Part shown: positions 8,538-15,312 of the stretch, piece after piece
Layout of the letters: each line of letters starts with the position of its first letter
Numbering within the stretch: position 1 is the first letter of the stretch
NCBI RefSeq assembly: GCF_001982635.1
Contig: NZ_MKFI01000003.1
Location: 496,001 to 560,000, forward strand
Reading direction: 5' to 3'
DNA: 64,000 nucleotides
Source of the DNA: Bradyrhizobium mercantei
GTDB taxonomy: Bacteria > Pseudomonadota > Alphaproteobacteria > Rhizobiales > Xanthobacteraceae
Notes under the pieces: generated by a model
What the model was told of the DNA's origin: nothing
The model's input: only the letters and a program-made list of their open reading frames with translations
Database searches by the model: none
Position numbers and translations under genes: made by a program

Positions 8538-10724
8538 ATGCAGGCGGATATCGATTTCTCTCACTATCTCAAGAGCGCGGGCACCGGGCTCATGCATCTC
8601 GATCTCGCAGTCGAGGGCATCAACTGCGCGGGCTGCATGGCCAAGATCGAGCGCAATCTGTCAGCCATACCGGACGTCACCTCGGCCCGCGTGAACTTGA
8701 CGGACAGTCGCCTTGCGCTGGAATGGAAGGCGGGTGCTCTCGAACCGGCGCTGTTCGTAAGTCGGCTCGCGGAGCTCGGCTACAAGGCCTATCCCTTCGA
8801 GCGCGATGATGCCGAAACCCTGGAGGCTCGACGTGCGCAAGGCCTGTTGCGCAGGCTAGGCGTCGCGGCCTTTGCCGCCATGAACGTGATGATGCTGTCG
8901 GTCCCGGTGTGGTCCGGCAACGTCTCCGACATGCTGCCGGAGCAGCGAGATTTCTTCCACTGGCTGTCGGCGCTGATCGTGCTGCCGGCCGCAGCCTATT
9001 CGGCGCAGCCCTTCTTCTCGTCGGCGCTGTCAGCCCTGCGAGCGCGCGGCGTCAACATGGACGTTCCGATCAGTATCGGCATCATTTTGGCGCTGGCAAC
9101 CTCGGTGATCGAGACCGTAAACCACGCCGAACATGCCTATTTCGATGCCGCGATCATGCTGATCGCTTTCCTGCTCGCCGGTCGCTATCTCGACCAGAAC
9201 ATGCGGCGGCGCACTCGCGCCTTTGCCGGCAACCTGGCTGCCCTCAAGGCGGAGACCGCGACAAAGTTCATCAGTCCGACCGAGATCAGAACGGTCCCGG
9301 CAGCTGCGATCCGGCCCGGCGACGTCGTGCTGCTGCGGCCCGGCGAACGTTGCGCGGTCGATGGTAACGTGATCGAAGGCCGCTCGGAGATCGACCAGAG
9401 CCTGATCACGGGCGAAACCTTGCCAGCGATGGCGACGCCTGGCAGTGCTGTGTTTGCGGGGACGCTGATCCGTTCCGGCACGTTGCGTGTCCGCGCATCG
9501 GCCGGCTCGGGTGGTACATTGCTGGATGAGATATCTCAGCTGCTCGATCGCGCGCTGCAGGCGCGCTCGCGCTATCTTCGATTGGCGGAGCGCGCCTCGA
9601 GGCTCTATGCCCCGGTGGTCCACGCCACCGCATTGCTCACGATGCTGGGCTGGCTGGCCTATGGCGCGAGCTTTCATGATTCGATCGTGACAGCGATTGC
9701 AGTCCTGATCATCACCTGTCCCTGCGCACTAGGTCTTGCCATTCCGGCGGTGCAGACCGTCGCATCCGGTGCGCTATTCGGCTCGGGCGTGCTGCTCAAC
9801 GTCGGCGATGCGATCGAGCGGACTGCCGAGATCGACCGGGTGATCTTTGACAAGACAGGTACATTGACGCTGCCCGAGCTCGACGTCGCCAATCTCGCGG
9901 AAATCCCGGACGATGTCGTGCAGCTTGCAGGCCGGCTGGCGCTCTCGAGCCGTCATCCGGTCGCTGCCGCGGTCGCGCGTAAGGCGGGTGTGGCCTCACC
10001 GTTGCCCGATATCCAGGAAGAGCCGGGCCAAGGTGTCTACGGCCTTTACGAGGGACGTCCGATCTGGCTGGGCCGCCCGTCATTCTGCGGCGCTGATGAC
10101 CTGGCCAACGAGATCCTGTGCCACGATCCGGAAGCATCCGTCGTCGCATTCAGGTATGGCGAGAGCAGATATGCCTTCGCGGTTCGGCAACGGCTGCGGC
10201 CGGACGCGGCCGAGGTCGTGGCGGCGCTGACGCACATGGGCATCGCCGTCGAGATCGTGTCCGGAGATCGCGAGCCCGCGGTCCGGCTCGCGGCTGAGGT
10301 GCTCGGCGTGCATGAATGGCGTGCCGAGGTGTCCCCGGTCGACAAGATCGACCGGATCGAGGAGCTGGCGCGCCAAGGCTGCAAGGTGCTGATGGTCGGC
10401 GATGGTCTAAACGATGCGCCGGCCCTGGCCGCAGCGCACGCCTCGATGTCACCTGTTACGGCCACGGATATGAGCCAGGCGGTCGCCGATGCTGTCTTCC
10501 TTGGCGAGCGTCTTGCGCCGGTGCTGGCCGCGGTCAAGGTGTCGCGCAAGGCGTTGCGCTTGATGCGACAGAACCTCTGGCTTGCCGTCGTTTACAATGT
10601 GCTGGCGGTCCCGATCGCCGTTGCCGGCCTGGTCACACCGCTGATCGCCGCGGCGGCGATGTCGGGTTCATCGGTGATCGTGATGCTGAACGCGCTGAGA
10701 GCACGAACGAGGGAGATGGGCTGA
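8538..10724 (+). CDS. ccoI: Copper-transporting P-type ATPase for cbb3 assembly
   Basis: This P1B ATPase (FixI/CcoI, CtpA/CopA2-like) moves copper across the inner membrane for the CuB site of CcoN. The 728-residue protein has an N-terminal heavy-metal domain with GINCAGC (about residue 32), then eight membrane helices. The transport motif is C394-P-C396. The phosphorylation site is D438 in DKTGTLT, with a hinge GDGLNDAPALA near residue 625. The start at 8538 is 12 bases after ccoH; an upstream in-frame ATG at 8451 lies inside ccoH and is rejected. The stop overlaps the ccoS start by one base. Confidence 0.95.
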   Translation: MQADIDFSHYLKSAGTGLMHLDLAVEGINCAGCMAKIERNLSAIPDVTSARVNLTDSRLALEWKAGALEPALFVSRLAELGYKAYPFERDDAETLEARRAQGLLRRLGVAAFAAMNVMMLSVPVWSGNVSDMLPEQRDFFHWLSALIVLPAAAYSAQPFFSSALSALRARGVNMDVPISIGIILALATSVIETVNHAEHAYFDAAIMLIAFLLAGRYLDQNMRRRTRAFAGNLAALKAETATKFISPTEIRTVPAAAIRPGDVVLLRPGERCAVDGNVIEGRSEIDQSLITGETLPAMATPGSAVFAGTLIRSGTLRVRASAGSGGTLLDEISQLLDRALQARSRYLRLAERASRLYAPVVHATALLTMLGWLAYGASFHDSIVTAIAVLIITCPCALGLAIPAVQTVASGALFGSGVLLNVGDAIERTAEIDRVIFDKTGTLTLPELDVANLAEIPDDVVQLAGRLALSSRHPVAAAVARKAGVASPLPDIQEEPGQGVYGLYEGRPIWLGRPSFCGADDLANEILCHDPEASVVAFRYGESRYAFAVRQRLRPDAAEVVAALTHMGIAVEIVSGDREPAVRLAAEVLGVHEWRAEVSPVDKIDRIEELARQGCKVLMVGDGLNDAPALAAAHASMSPVTATDMSQAVADAVFLGERLAPVLAAVKVSRKALRLMRQNLWLAVVYNVLAVPIAVAGLVTPLIAAAAMSGSSVIVMLNALRARTREMG

Positions 10725-10891
10725 TGGAAGTTCTGATCATCCTGGTGCCGTTGGCGCTCGCGCTTGGCTTTGCCGGGCTACTCGGCTTTCTATGGTCGCT
10801 CAAGAGCGGCCAATATGATGACCTCGATGGCGCGGCATGGCGCGCCATCGCCGACGATGAGCCGGTCAACGGTCAGGGTCAGTCCAAATAA
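10724..10891 (+). CDS. ccoS: cbb3 oxidase maturation protein CcoS/FixS
   Basis: The 55-residue protein has one membrane helix (about residues 2-24, EVLIILVPLALALGFAGLLG) then FLWSLKSGQYDDLDG. The W-S-x-x-SGQ-x-DDL-x-G sequence is the CcoS signature. CcoS is needed for cofactor insertion into the cbb3 oxidase. It overlaps the ccoI stop by one base and ends ccoGHIS. Confidence 0.96.
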   Translation: MEVLIILVPLALALGFAGLLGFLWSLKSGQYDDLDGAAWRAIADDEPVNGQGQSK

Positions 10892-11043
10892 TGAAAATAC
10901 ACAAGTGAAACCGCCGATGCGATCGTCAATGCGGTGCAGGCGAACGCCAGCAGGAGTGTCCAGTCCGTTCGCCGCGATTGCGGCACCCGAGATCGCAGGA
11001 GCAGGACCGAGACCAGCCGGTTGATGGCGCCAAACCGCGCCAT
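10879..11043 (-). CDS. Possible 54-aa membrane protein
   Basis: The frame from the ATG at 11043 reads MARFGAINRLVSVLLLRSRV, then a hydrophobic segment (TLLLAFACTALTIASAVSLV) ending YFHYLD. The ATG lies two bases after the stop of the next gene upstream on this strand, which suggests a two-gene unit. The 3' end overlaps ccoS by 13 bases in the opposite direction. No family is known. A longer frame reaching 11382 is arginine-rich upstream of this ATG and is not accepted. Confidence 0.4.
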   Translation of the reverse strand: MARFGAINRLVSVLLLRSRVPQSRRTDWTLLLAFACTALTIASAVSLVYFHYLD

Positions 11044-11045
11044 CG

Positions 11046-11291
11046 TCAGCAGCAGCACATTGGCAGCACGTCGGGCTGCCAATAGCGCCAGTGTGTCGCG
11101 GACACTGTGACGGGTCGCATCGTGGTGGCATCGAACCATCCGTCGGCGTGCCGAATGCAGGGGAAACCGAGCGGATCTTGATCGGCATCGATTGCGGCAA
11201 GCTGGATCGCGCAACCGAACGGGGCGGATGCGATGTCTCGCCATCCTATCAAGGTCAGCCGTCGAATCATCGAGGTCAAAAGCCAACGCAT
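11046..11291 (-). CDS. Hypothetical protein of the 'DIASAPFG...AVIDADG' type
   Basis: The 81-residue protein contains WRDIASAPFGCAIQLAAIDA, then PLGFPCIRHADGWFDATT and VSATHWRYW. This pattern (an ATAPF-like start, an IDAD core, FPC-R, and a closing THWR-W) is a small uncharacterised family frequent in Bradyrhizobium. A GCGGAG ribosome binding site lies before the ATG at 11291; an internal ATG at 11270 is the alternative start. The C-terminal CCC is unusual and may reflect frame decay at the end. Confidence 0.55.
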   Translation of the reverse strand: MRWLLTSMIRRLTLIGWRDIASAPFGCAIQLAAIDADQDPLGFPCIRHADGWFDATTMRPVTVSATHWRYWQPDVLPMCCC

Positions 11292-11486
11292 ATCGCAAGT
11301 TACTCCGCTGATGCAGCCATCGTGCCATGCTCACTCGCTTGAACCGTTGACGTAGCGCAATTGCAGAGCTGCGATCCGACACTTTCGATGAAACGATTGA
11401 GGCTTTGCTTGAGCGCCTACCCGCGAAGGCCCACTTAGCACAGAAATGAGGCCCGCAATGTCTCCAAATGGAGAAGTCCCCGGGCC

Positions 11487-11500
11487 TTGTCCTAGGTCAA
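11487..11500. promoter_or_regulatory. FNR-type box (relaxed) in the 11292-11613 gap
   Basis: TTGTCCTAGGTCAA fits TTG-N8-CAA with a palindromic CCTAGG centre, but has T rather than A/C at position 4. It lies 114 bp upstream of the 49-aa gene at 11614. Apart from this, the 322-base gap shows no gene I can support. Confidence 0.35.
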
Positions 11501-11613
11501 AGCGCCACCATCGATCCGCTATAGATTGAAATTCTAGTCCGACCAATTCCCGTTCTATTGCTGGAACCTGTCGCCTCAAATAGCGAGGCTGTGTCAGGCA
11601 CGTCGAGAGAGTG

Positions 11614-11763
11614 ATGATACTGCTAGCTGATGCCGAAGCAATACTCGACGAAATTGAGCGCGACGCTGCCGAGTTGCTATCCGCGGAGCTTCGGAAACGA
11701 GTACAGCAATACGTTGACGAACAACGCGCAGCCCTCAAGGTGCTTCGCAAGCTCTATCAATAG
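11614..11763 (+). CDS. Small helical hypothetical protein (49 aa)
   Basis: The frame starts MILLADAEAILDEIERDAAE and ends LKVLRKLYQ. The whole product is predicted to be one or two amphipathic helices rich in Glu, Ala, Leu and Arg, with a coiled-coil look. GAGAGAG before the ATG can act as ribosome binding site. No family is recognised. A relaxed FNR-type box lies 114 bp upstream. Confidence 0.5.
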   Translation: MILLADAEAILDEIERDAAELLSAELRKRVQQYVDEQRAALKVLRKLYQ

Positions 11764-12315
11764 GAGTTTGGCTCGACAAAGAAGAGGTGTCTGTGTGTCT
11801 GTGGTCTCGAGTGGGAGGCAACTGAAGCTTGTCGTGCAGGCAAACGCAAACTCTTCAATGCGGGCGGTTACGGCCGGTCGGCATATTTGGATCGCTGGCG
11901 CTGTGCTGCGGGACCTTTTCGCGAACGGTGTGGGTCGTGCGTTGTTAGATAGCGACAAGCCTTGTTCAGCCTTTTGCGCCGGCTTCGTGGCGGATGCCAT
12001 GATCTTCGTGCCCGGGGGCGTCGAGCAGGAACGCAAACGAAGAATTCTCGGTTTCGACTCCTTGGAGCGATACGTCCAGTCGCGGCATGCAGGGCAGCCC
12101 GGCAGGAAGTTTCCCTGCCGGGCCGCGTCATCGGCGTTCCCGAGGGCAGGTCGGGCCGCTCAATGACCGGTGATCGCAGTTGCCTTTGTGGCGGCGCGTT
12201 GGACGTTCGGCGCCCATCGGACTGTCGAGTTTTCTTTTAGGCGCCAATGAGCATCACGGCTGCAATCGGATGAGCAAGGAGGCGACGCCCTCCGAGCTGA
12301 ACAGGGCACCAGCGC
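11764..12315. other. Gap of about 550 bases without a supported gene
   Basis: A plus-strand frame through about 12166 reads acceptably in places (for example IWIAGAVLRDLFANGVGRAL) but has no clear start, no family and a degenerate end. It may be a decayed gene. Composition is less GC-rich than the neighbouring operons. No RNA gene, repeat or insertion sequence is visible. Confidence 0.4.
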
Positions 12316-12600
12316 TCAGATATCGCCGAGTCGGCACCAGGCGAGGTCGATTAACGTCCCGATCCGCCTAGATTGCGCTTGTAGTTGTTTGCGGTTCTCC
12401 GGATTTTCGATCTTTCCGATCACGATGGATGTCCGGGCATGAGTGATCTGAAGAGCGAAAACCGCCTCTTGTAGCGCTTCGCGCGCTTTCTGCCGGTGAG
12501 CGCTACAAAGCTCAAACGAATCGATCGGTGCTGTTCCGCATGCCAGCGACAGCGTGGGGCGGTGACGTTTACGTCGATCGAGGTTCGCGATGTCAGGCAT
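12316..12600 (-). CDS. Hypothetical helical protein (94 aa)
   Basis: The protein starts MPDIANLDRRKRHRPTLSLA. Its C-terminal two thirds are helical (HRQKAREALQEAVFALQITH; RKQLQAQSRRIGTLIDLAWC). GGAGAAGCGCC in front of the ATG at 12600 is a good ribosome binding site, so the longer frame to 12681 is not used. No family is recognised. It is divergent from the MarR gene, with a palindromic operator candidate in between. Confidence 0.55.
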   Translation of the reverse strand: MPDIANLDRRKRHRPTLSLACGTAPIDSFELCSAHRQKAREALQEAVFALQITHARTSIVIGKIENPENRKQLQAQSRRIGTLIDLAWCRLGDI

Positions 12601-12682
12601 GGCGCTTCTCCCTTGGCGTGTGCTCGGTGTTGATGTCCTTTCGAGAGGATATTGAGGGCGCCGCCTTAATTGCTTGATCAAT

Positions 12683-12766
12683 CCGATTATCGGAATCCGG
12701 CAAATCGTGGGAATTTTGTGATTAACCTTTTGAAAACGGCATATGCCGATAGATTATCGGTATATG
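12683..12766. promoter_or_regulatory. Palindromic operator candidates before the MarR gene
   Basis: Two elements share GATTATCGG. The first is CCGATTATCGG at 12683-12693. The second spans 12740-12766, where CATATGCCGATA and TTATCGGTATATG form an imperfect inverted repeat (11 of 13 positions pair). The second lies 20 bases before the MarR start codon. This fits autoregulation by a MarR dimer and possible control of the divergent 94-aa gene. Confidence 0.6.
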
Positions 12767-12785
12767 CAGATAATGCAGGTGCTCG

Positions 12786-13265
12786 ATGAAGCAGGTTGTG
12801 TTGCCAATGCCCGAGGAACTGGCCGTGGTGGGCAGTTGCTGCGCCGCATTCAATGTCCGGAAGGCAAGCCGGGTGATTACTCGGCTGTATGCCGAGGCCT
12901 TTGCGCCCGTCGGCATCGAGCCGACGCAATTTATGCTGCTCGCCGCCTGTGCACGGCAGAGGACCGTGACCGTGGGAGCTCTTGCGGAGAGGATGGCGAT
13001 GGACCCGAGCGCGCTTGCCCGCAATATTGCGGTACTCGAGCGCCGTGGGCTGGTGAAGGTCGCATTTGGAGTGGACCGGCGGGTGCGGAATATCTCGATA
13101 TCCGCCCGAGGCAAGCAAACTCTGTCCCGCGCGCTGCCCCGCTGGCGGGCCATGCAGGCGAAGCTGGCCGCACAGTTTGGCGAAGACAATTTTCAGGCGA
13201 CCATCGATCTGATGAAAAAGATGAAGCAGGCCGGCGAGGCGCTGCTCATCGATCCAAACCCATAA
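12786..13265 (+). CDS. MarR-family transcriptional regulator
   Basis: The 159-residue protein has the MarR winged-helix arrangement: an N-terminal dimer helix (RKASRVITRLYAEAFAPVGI), then the HTH (TVGALAERMAMDPSALARNI) and the wing (GLVKVAFGVDRRVRNISISA). The D-R-R wing motif is typical. A small ligand or oxidant usually relieves repression in this family. Two cysteines near the N-terminus (SCCAAF) could be redox-active, but this is a guess. It lies 9 bases before an AraC regulator gene, so the two are probably one operon. Confidence 0.85.
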   Translation: MKQVVLPMPEELAVVGSCCAAFNVRKASRVITRLYAEAFAPVGIEPTQFMLLAACARQRTVTVGALAERMAMDPSALARNIAVLERRGLVKVAFGVDRRVRNISISARGKQTLSRALPRWRAMQAKLAAQFGEDNFQATIDLMKKMKQAGEALLIDPNP

Positions 13266-13274
13266 GAGGTCACG

Positions 13275-14222
13275 ATGCCCGTCCGCTGGCTCGATCCGTC
13301 GCCGGTGCTGCGTGTCGAGCGTTTCAACAGTTTCGACGAATTTCGCCCCAACGATGTTATCGGCGGAATGAGAAGCACGCCGCTGGATGCGTCGCCCATC
13401 TCGGTCTCGCGGAGCATTCTGGCGCTTCCTGATTGCCTTCTCGTGCTACAGCGATCTTTCGCCCGGCGAATGGAGGGCGATCTCGGCGCAAATCGCGGCG
13501 TTGGGGTCGTTGTTCCTTTAGCCTTCCACGCAACGCTGAACGGCAGTGAGGTCGGCGATTCCACGATCGGCGTCATCCGCGGCCGAGCACCCGTCGATGT
13601 CGTCGAACGGCATGCAAACACCTATCTCATGCTGCGCTTCGGCTCCGACATGCAGAATCGCGGATGGACCAACTCCGGGAGAGGAATCGAGCTGTTCAGG
13701 CTGACGTCGGCGAAGATGCTGGCAATCCGATCGGCAATTCTTGACATGTTTTGCCTGGCGTCCACCTGCAGCGAACTCAGGGAATTCGAGCTGTTGAGCG
13801 GAAAGCTGCAGGAAACGCTTATCGCCGGGCTCGACAGCGCGCTCGTCGAGGATAGCGTCAAGCGAGCGCTTCCCGGCTCTTTCGACCGGCATCGAAAGCT
13901 GATCGAGCGCCTGGATGAACTGGTGGCGGCCGCCGCCGAGGCCGATCTCTACAGCGCCGGCCTCGCGCAGACCCTGGGCGTTTCCGTTCGTACGCTCCAA
14001 ACCGCCGTACAGCACGTCTGTGGCGTTAGCCTGCATCAACACTTGCGATCGAAACGCATGTGGTCGGTCCGCAAGCTCCTCGTCAAAGGAGGCCCGCTCC
14101 TCACCGTGACCGCGGCGGCACGGGCCAACGGCTTCTGGCACATGAGCGACTTCGCTGGAAGCTATAGCCGTGCATATGGCGAGATGCCCTCGGAAACCCT
14201 GGCACGGGCGCGAGGGCTCTAG
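13275..14222 (+). CDS. AraC-family transcriptional regulator
   Basis: The 315-residue protein has an N-terminal cupin-like AraC binding domain (about 1-200) and a C-terminal double-HTH domain (about 215-315; LAQTLGVSVRTLQTAVQHVC and later WHMSDFAGSYSRAYGEMPSE). The second part matches the AraC signature. GAGGT 5 bases before the ATG is the ribosome binding site. It follows the MarR gene by 9 bases. Neither the inducer nor the target can be read from the sequence. Confidence 0.85.
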   Translation: MPVRWLDPSPVLRVERFNSFDEFRPNDVIGGMRSTPLDASPISVSRSILALPDCLLVLQRSFARRMEGDLGANRGVGVVVPLAFHATLNGSEVGDSTIGVIRGRAPVDVVERHANTYLMLRFGSDMQNRGWTNSGRGIELFRLTSAKMLAIRSAILDMFCLASTCSELREFELLSGKLQETLIAGLDSALVEDSVKRALPGSFDRHRKLIERLDELVAAAAEADLYSAGLAQTLGVSVRTLQTAVQHVCGVSLHQHLRSKRMWSVRKLLVKGGPLLTVTAAARANGFWHMSDFAGSYSRAYGEMPSETLARARGL

Positions 14223-14422
14223 TCCGGCAAGAACGTCATGCGTCCGTTAATCCTTAACCTCTCCGCCGTCAGTCGGATTGCGTTCGTTGCCGGTTCGATC
14301 ATGCAGCCCGACAGCCGTCGCGGGACATAGCGGAGGTGCCGCCTGCGCGGGAGGCCTCGAGATGACGTGCCTCTTTGATCAACCAATCTGCCGCTCGCAA
14401 CCCCTTGGGCTTGAATACACAC

Positions 14423-15148
14423 TCACGAATTTGGGTCGTCGATGAACCTTTGTGGACGCGCGAAAGCCTCCAGCAGGTCTCTTCGGTCTATGATGATTTC
14501 TCGGCCACGGATGCGCACGCCATGCTCGGTCAGATGCGCTAGATTGCGCGAAAGGTTCTCGCGGGTCGTGCCGATGTGGGATGCCAGGGTGGCGCGGTCG
14601 AACGGCAGGACGAGATGCTTGCCTGATGCGGCGCTTTGCGCCTCTGACAGGATCCAGTTGGCCAGACGTTCGACGCTTGATCGCGCCACATAGCCCTTCA
14701 ATTTCTTCACTGCGCCGCGATAGGCCGATGCAAGCTCGCTCGTGACCGTCTGGGCAAACCCGATCTCCCGCCCCAGGATCGTCCGCACGCTTTGTGCCGG
14801 GATCAGCAGAATGCGGGATTCCTTCAACGTTCTCGCCGAGTTCAGGTAGCGCTGGTCGCCCACGACGGCCGCAAGGATGAAGGTCGAGACCGGTGCGAGC
14901 AGGGAAATTCCCCACTCGACTTCGTCTTGTTCGGTAAAGATTTCAACCAGACCATCGACCAGGACGTGCAGGAAGTCGGGAGGATCGCCCTCGTGAATGA
15001 GGTGCACACCGATCGGAAACTGCTGCAGCAGCGCGCCTTGCAGCAGGTCATCGAGACTTTGCTCGGTCATCCGCGCGAACAGAGGCAAGGACTTCACCTG
15101 GTCGAAATCATCAGAGCGCAACTGGTCAATCTCCGTGACGTGTGACAA
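14423..15148 (-). CDS. Crp/Fnr-family regulator without cysteines
   Basis: The 241-residue protein has an N-terminal cyclic-nucleotide-binding-type beta barrel (GVHLIHEGDPPDFLHVLVDG) and a long dimer helix. The C-terminal HTH has the recognition helix TTRENLSRNLAHL. E-x2-S-R in that helix is the FNR/FixK-type reading head for TTGA half-sites. There is no cysteine at all, so it cannot carry an FNR iron-sulfur cluster. It may sense heme-bound NO or CO like DNR, or respond through another regulator. It diverges from narK with a TTGA-type box at 15236-15249 between them, so it is the best local candidate for nitrate-operon control. Confidence 0.85.
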   Translation of the reverse strand: MSHVTEIDQLRSDDFDQVKSLPLFARMTEQSLDDLLQGALLQQFPIGVHLIHEGDPPDFLHVLVDGLVEIFTEQDEVEWGISLLAPVSTFILAAVVGDQRYLNSARTLKESRILLIPAQSVRTILGREIGFAQTVTSELASAYRGAVKKLKGYVARSSVERLANWILSEAQSAASGKHLVLPFDRATLASHIGTTRENLSRNLAHLTEHGVRIRGREIIIDRRDLLEAFARPQRFIDDPNS

Positions 15149-15235
15149 ATATCAAATCATGATGCCACAAATTGCAATTAGAGGGACGTGTTTTTGCAAA
15201 TTCAGGGTGCCTTTCTCACACCATCGACGAGATCA

Positions 15236-15249
15236 TTGATCTGGAACAA
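15236..15249. promoter_or_regulatory. FNR-type box (relaxed) upstream of narK
   Basis: TTGATCTGGAACAA has a perfect TTGAT left half and ACAA at right. It lies 63 bp before the narK ATG at 15313 and 87 bp from the divergent regulator start. Confidence 0.6.
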
Positions 15250-15312
15250 CCACGGACGCGCTGATCTTTGCGCATGAGTACCTCCAATGCCGGTGGGTGA
15301 TTGGAGACATCA

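Noticed and set aside
11630-12166. Plus-strand frame of 178 codons
   Set aside because: Its start overlaps the 49-aa gene in another frame and the end is degenerate. Kept only as a possible remnant in the gap entry.
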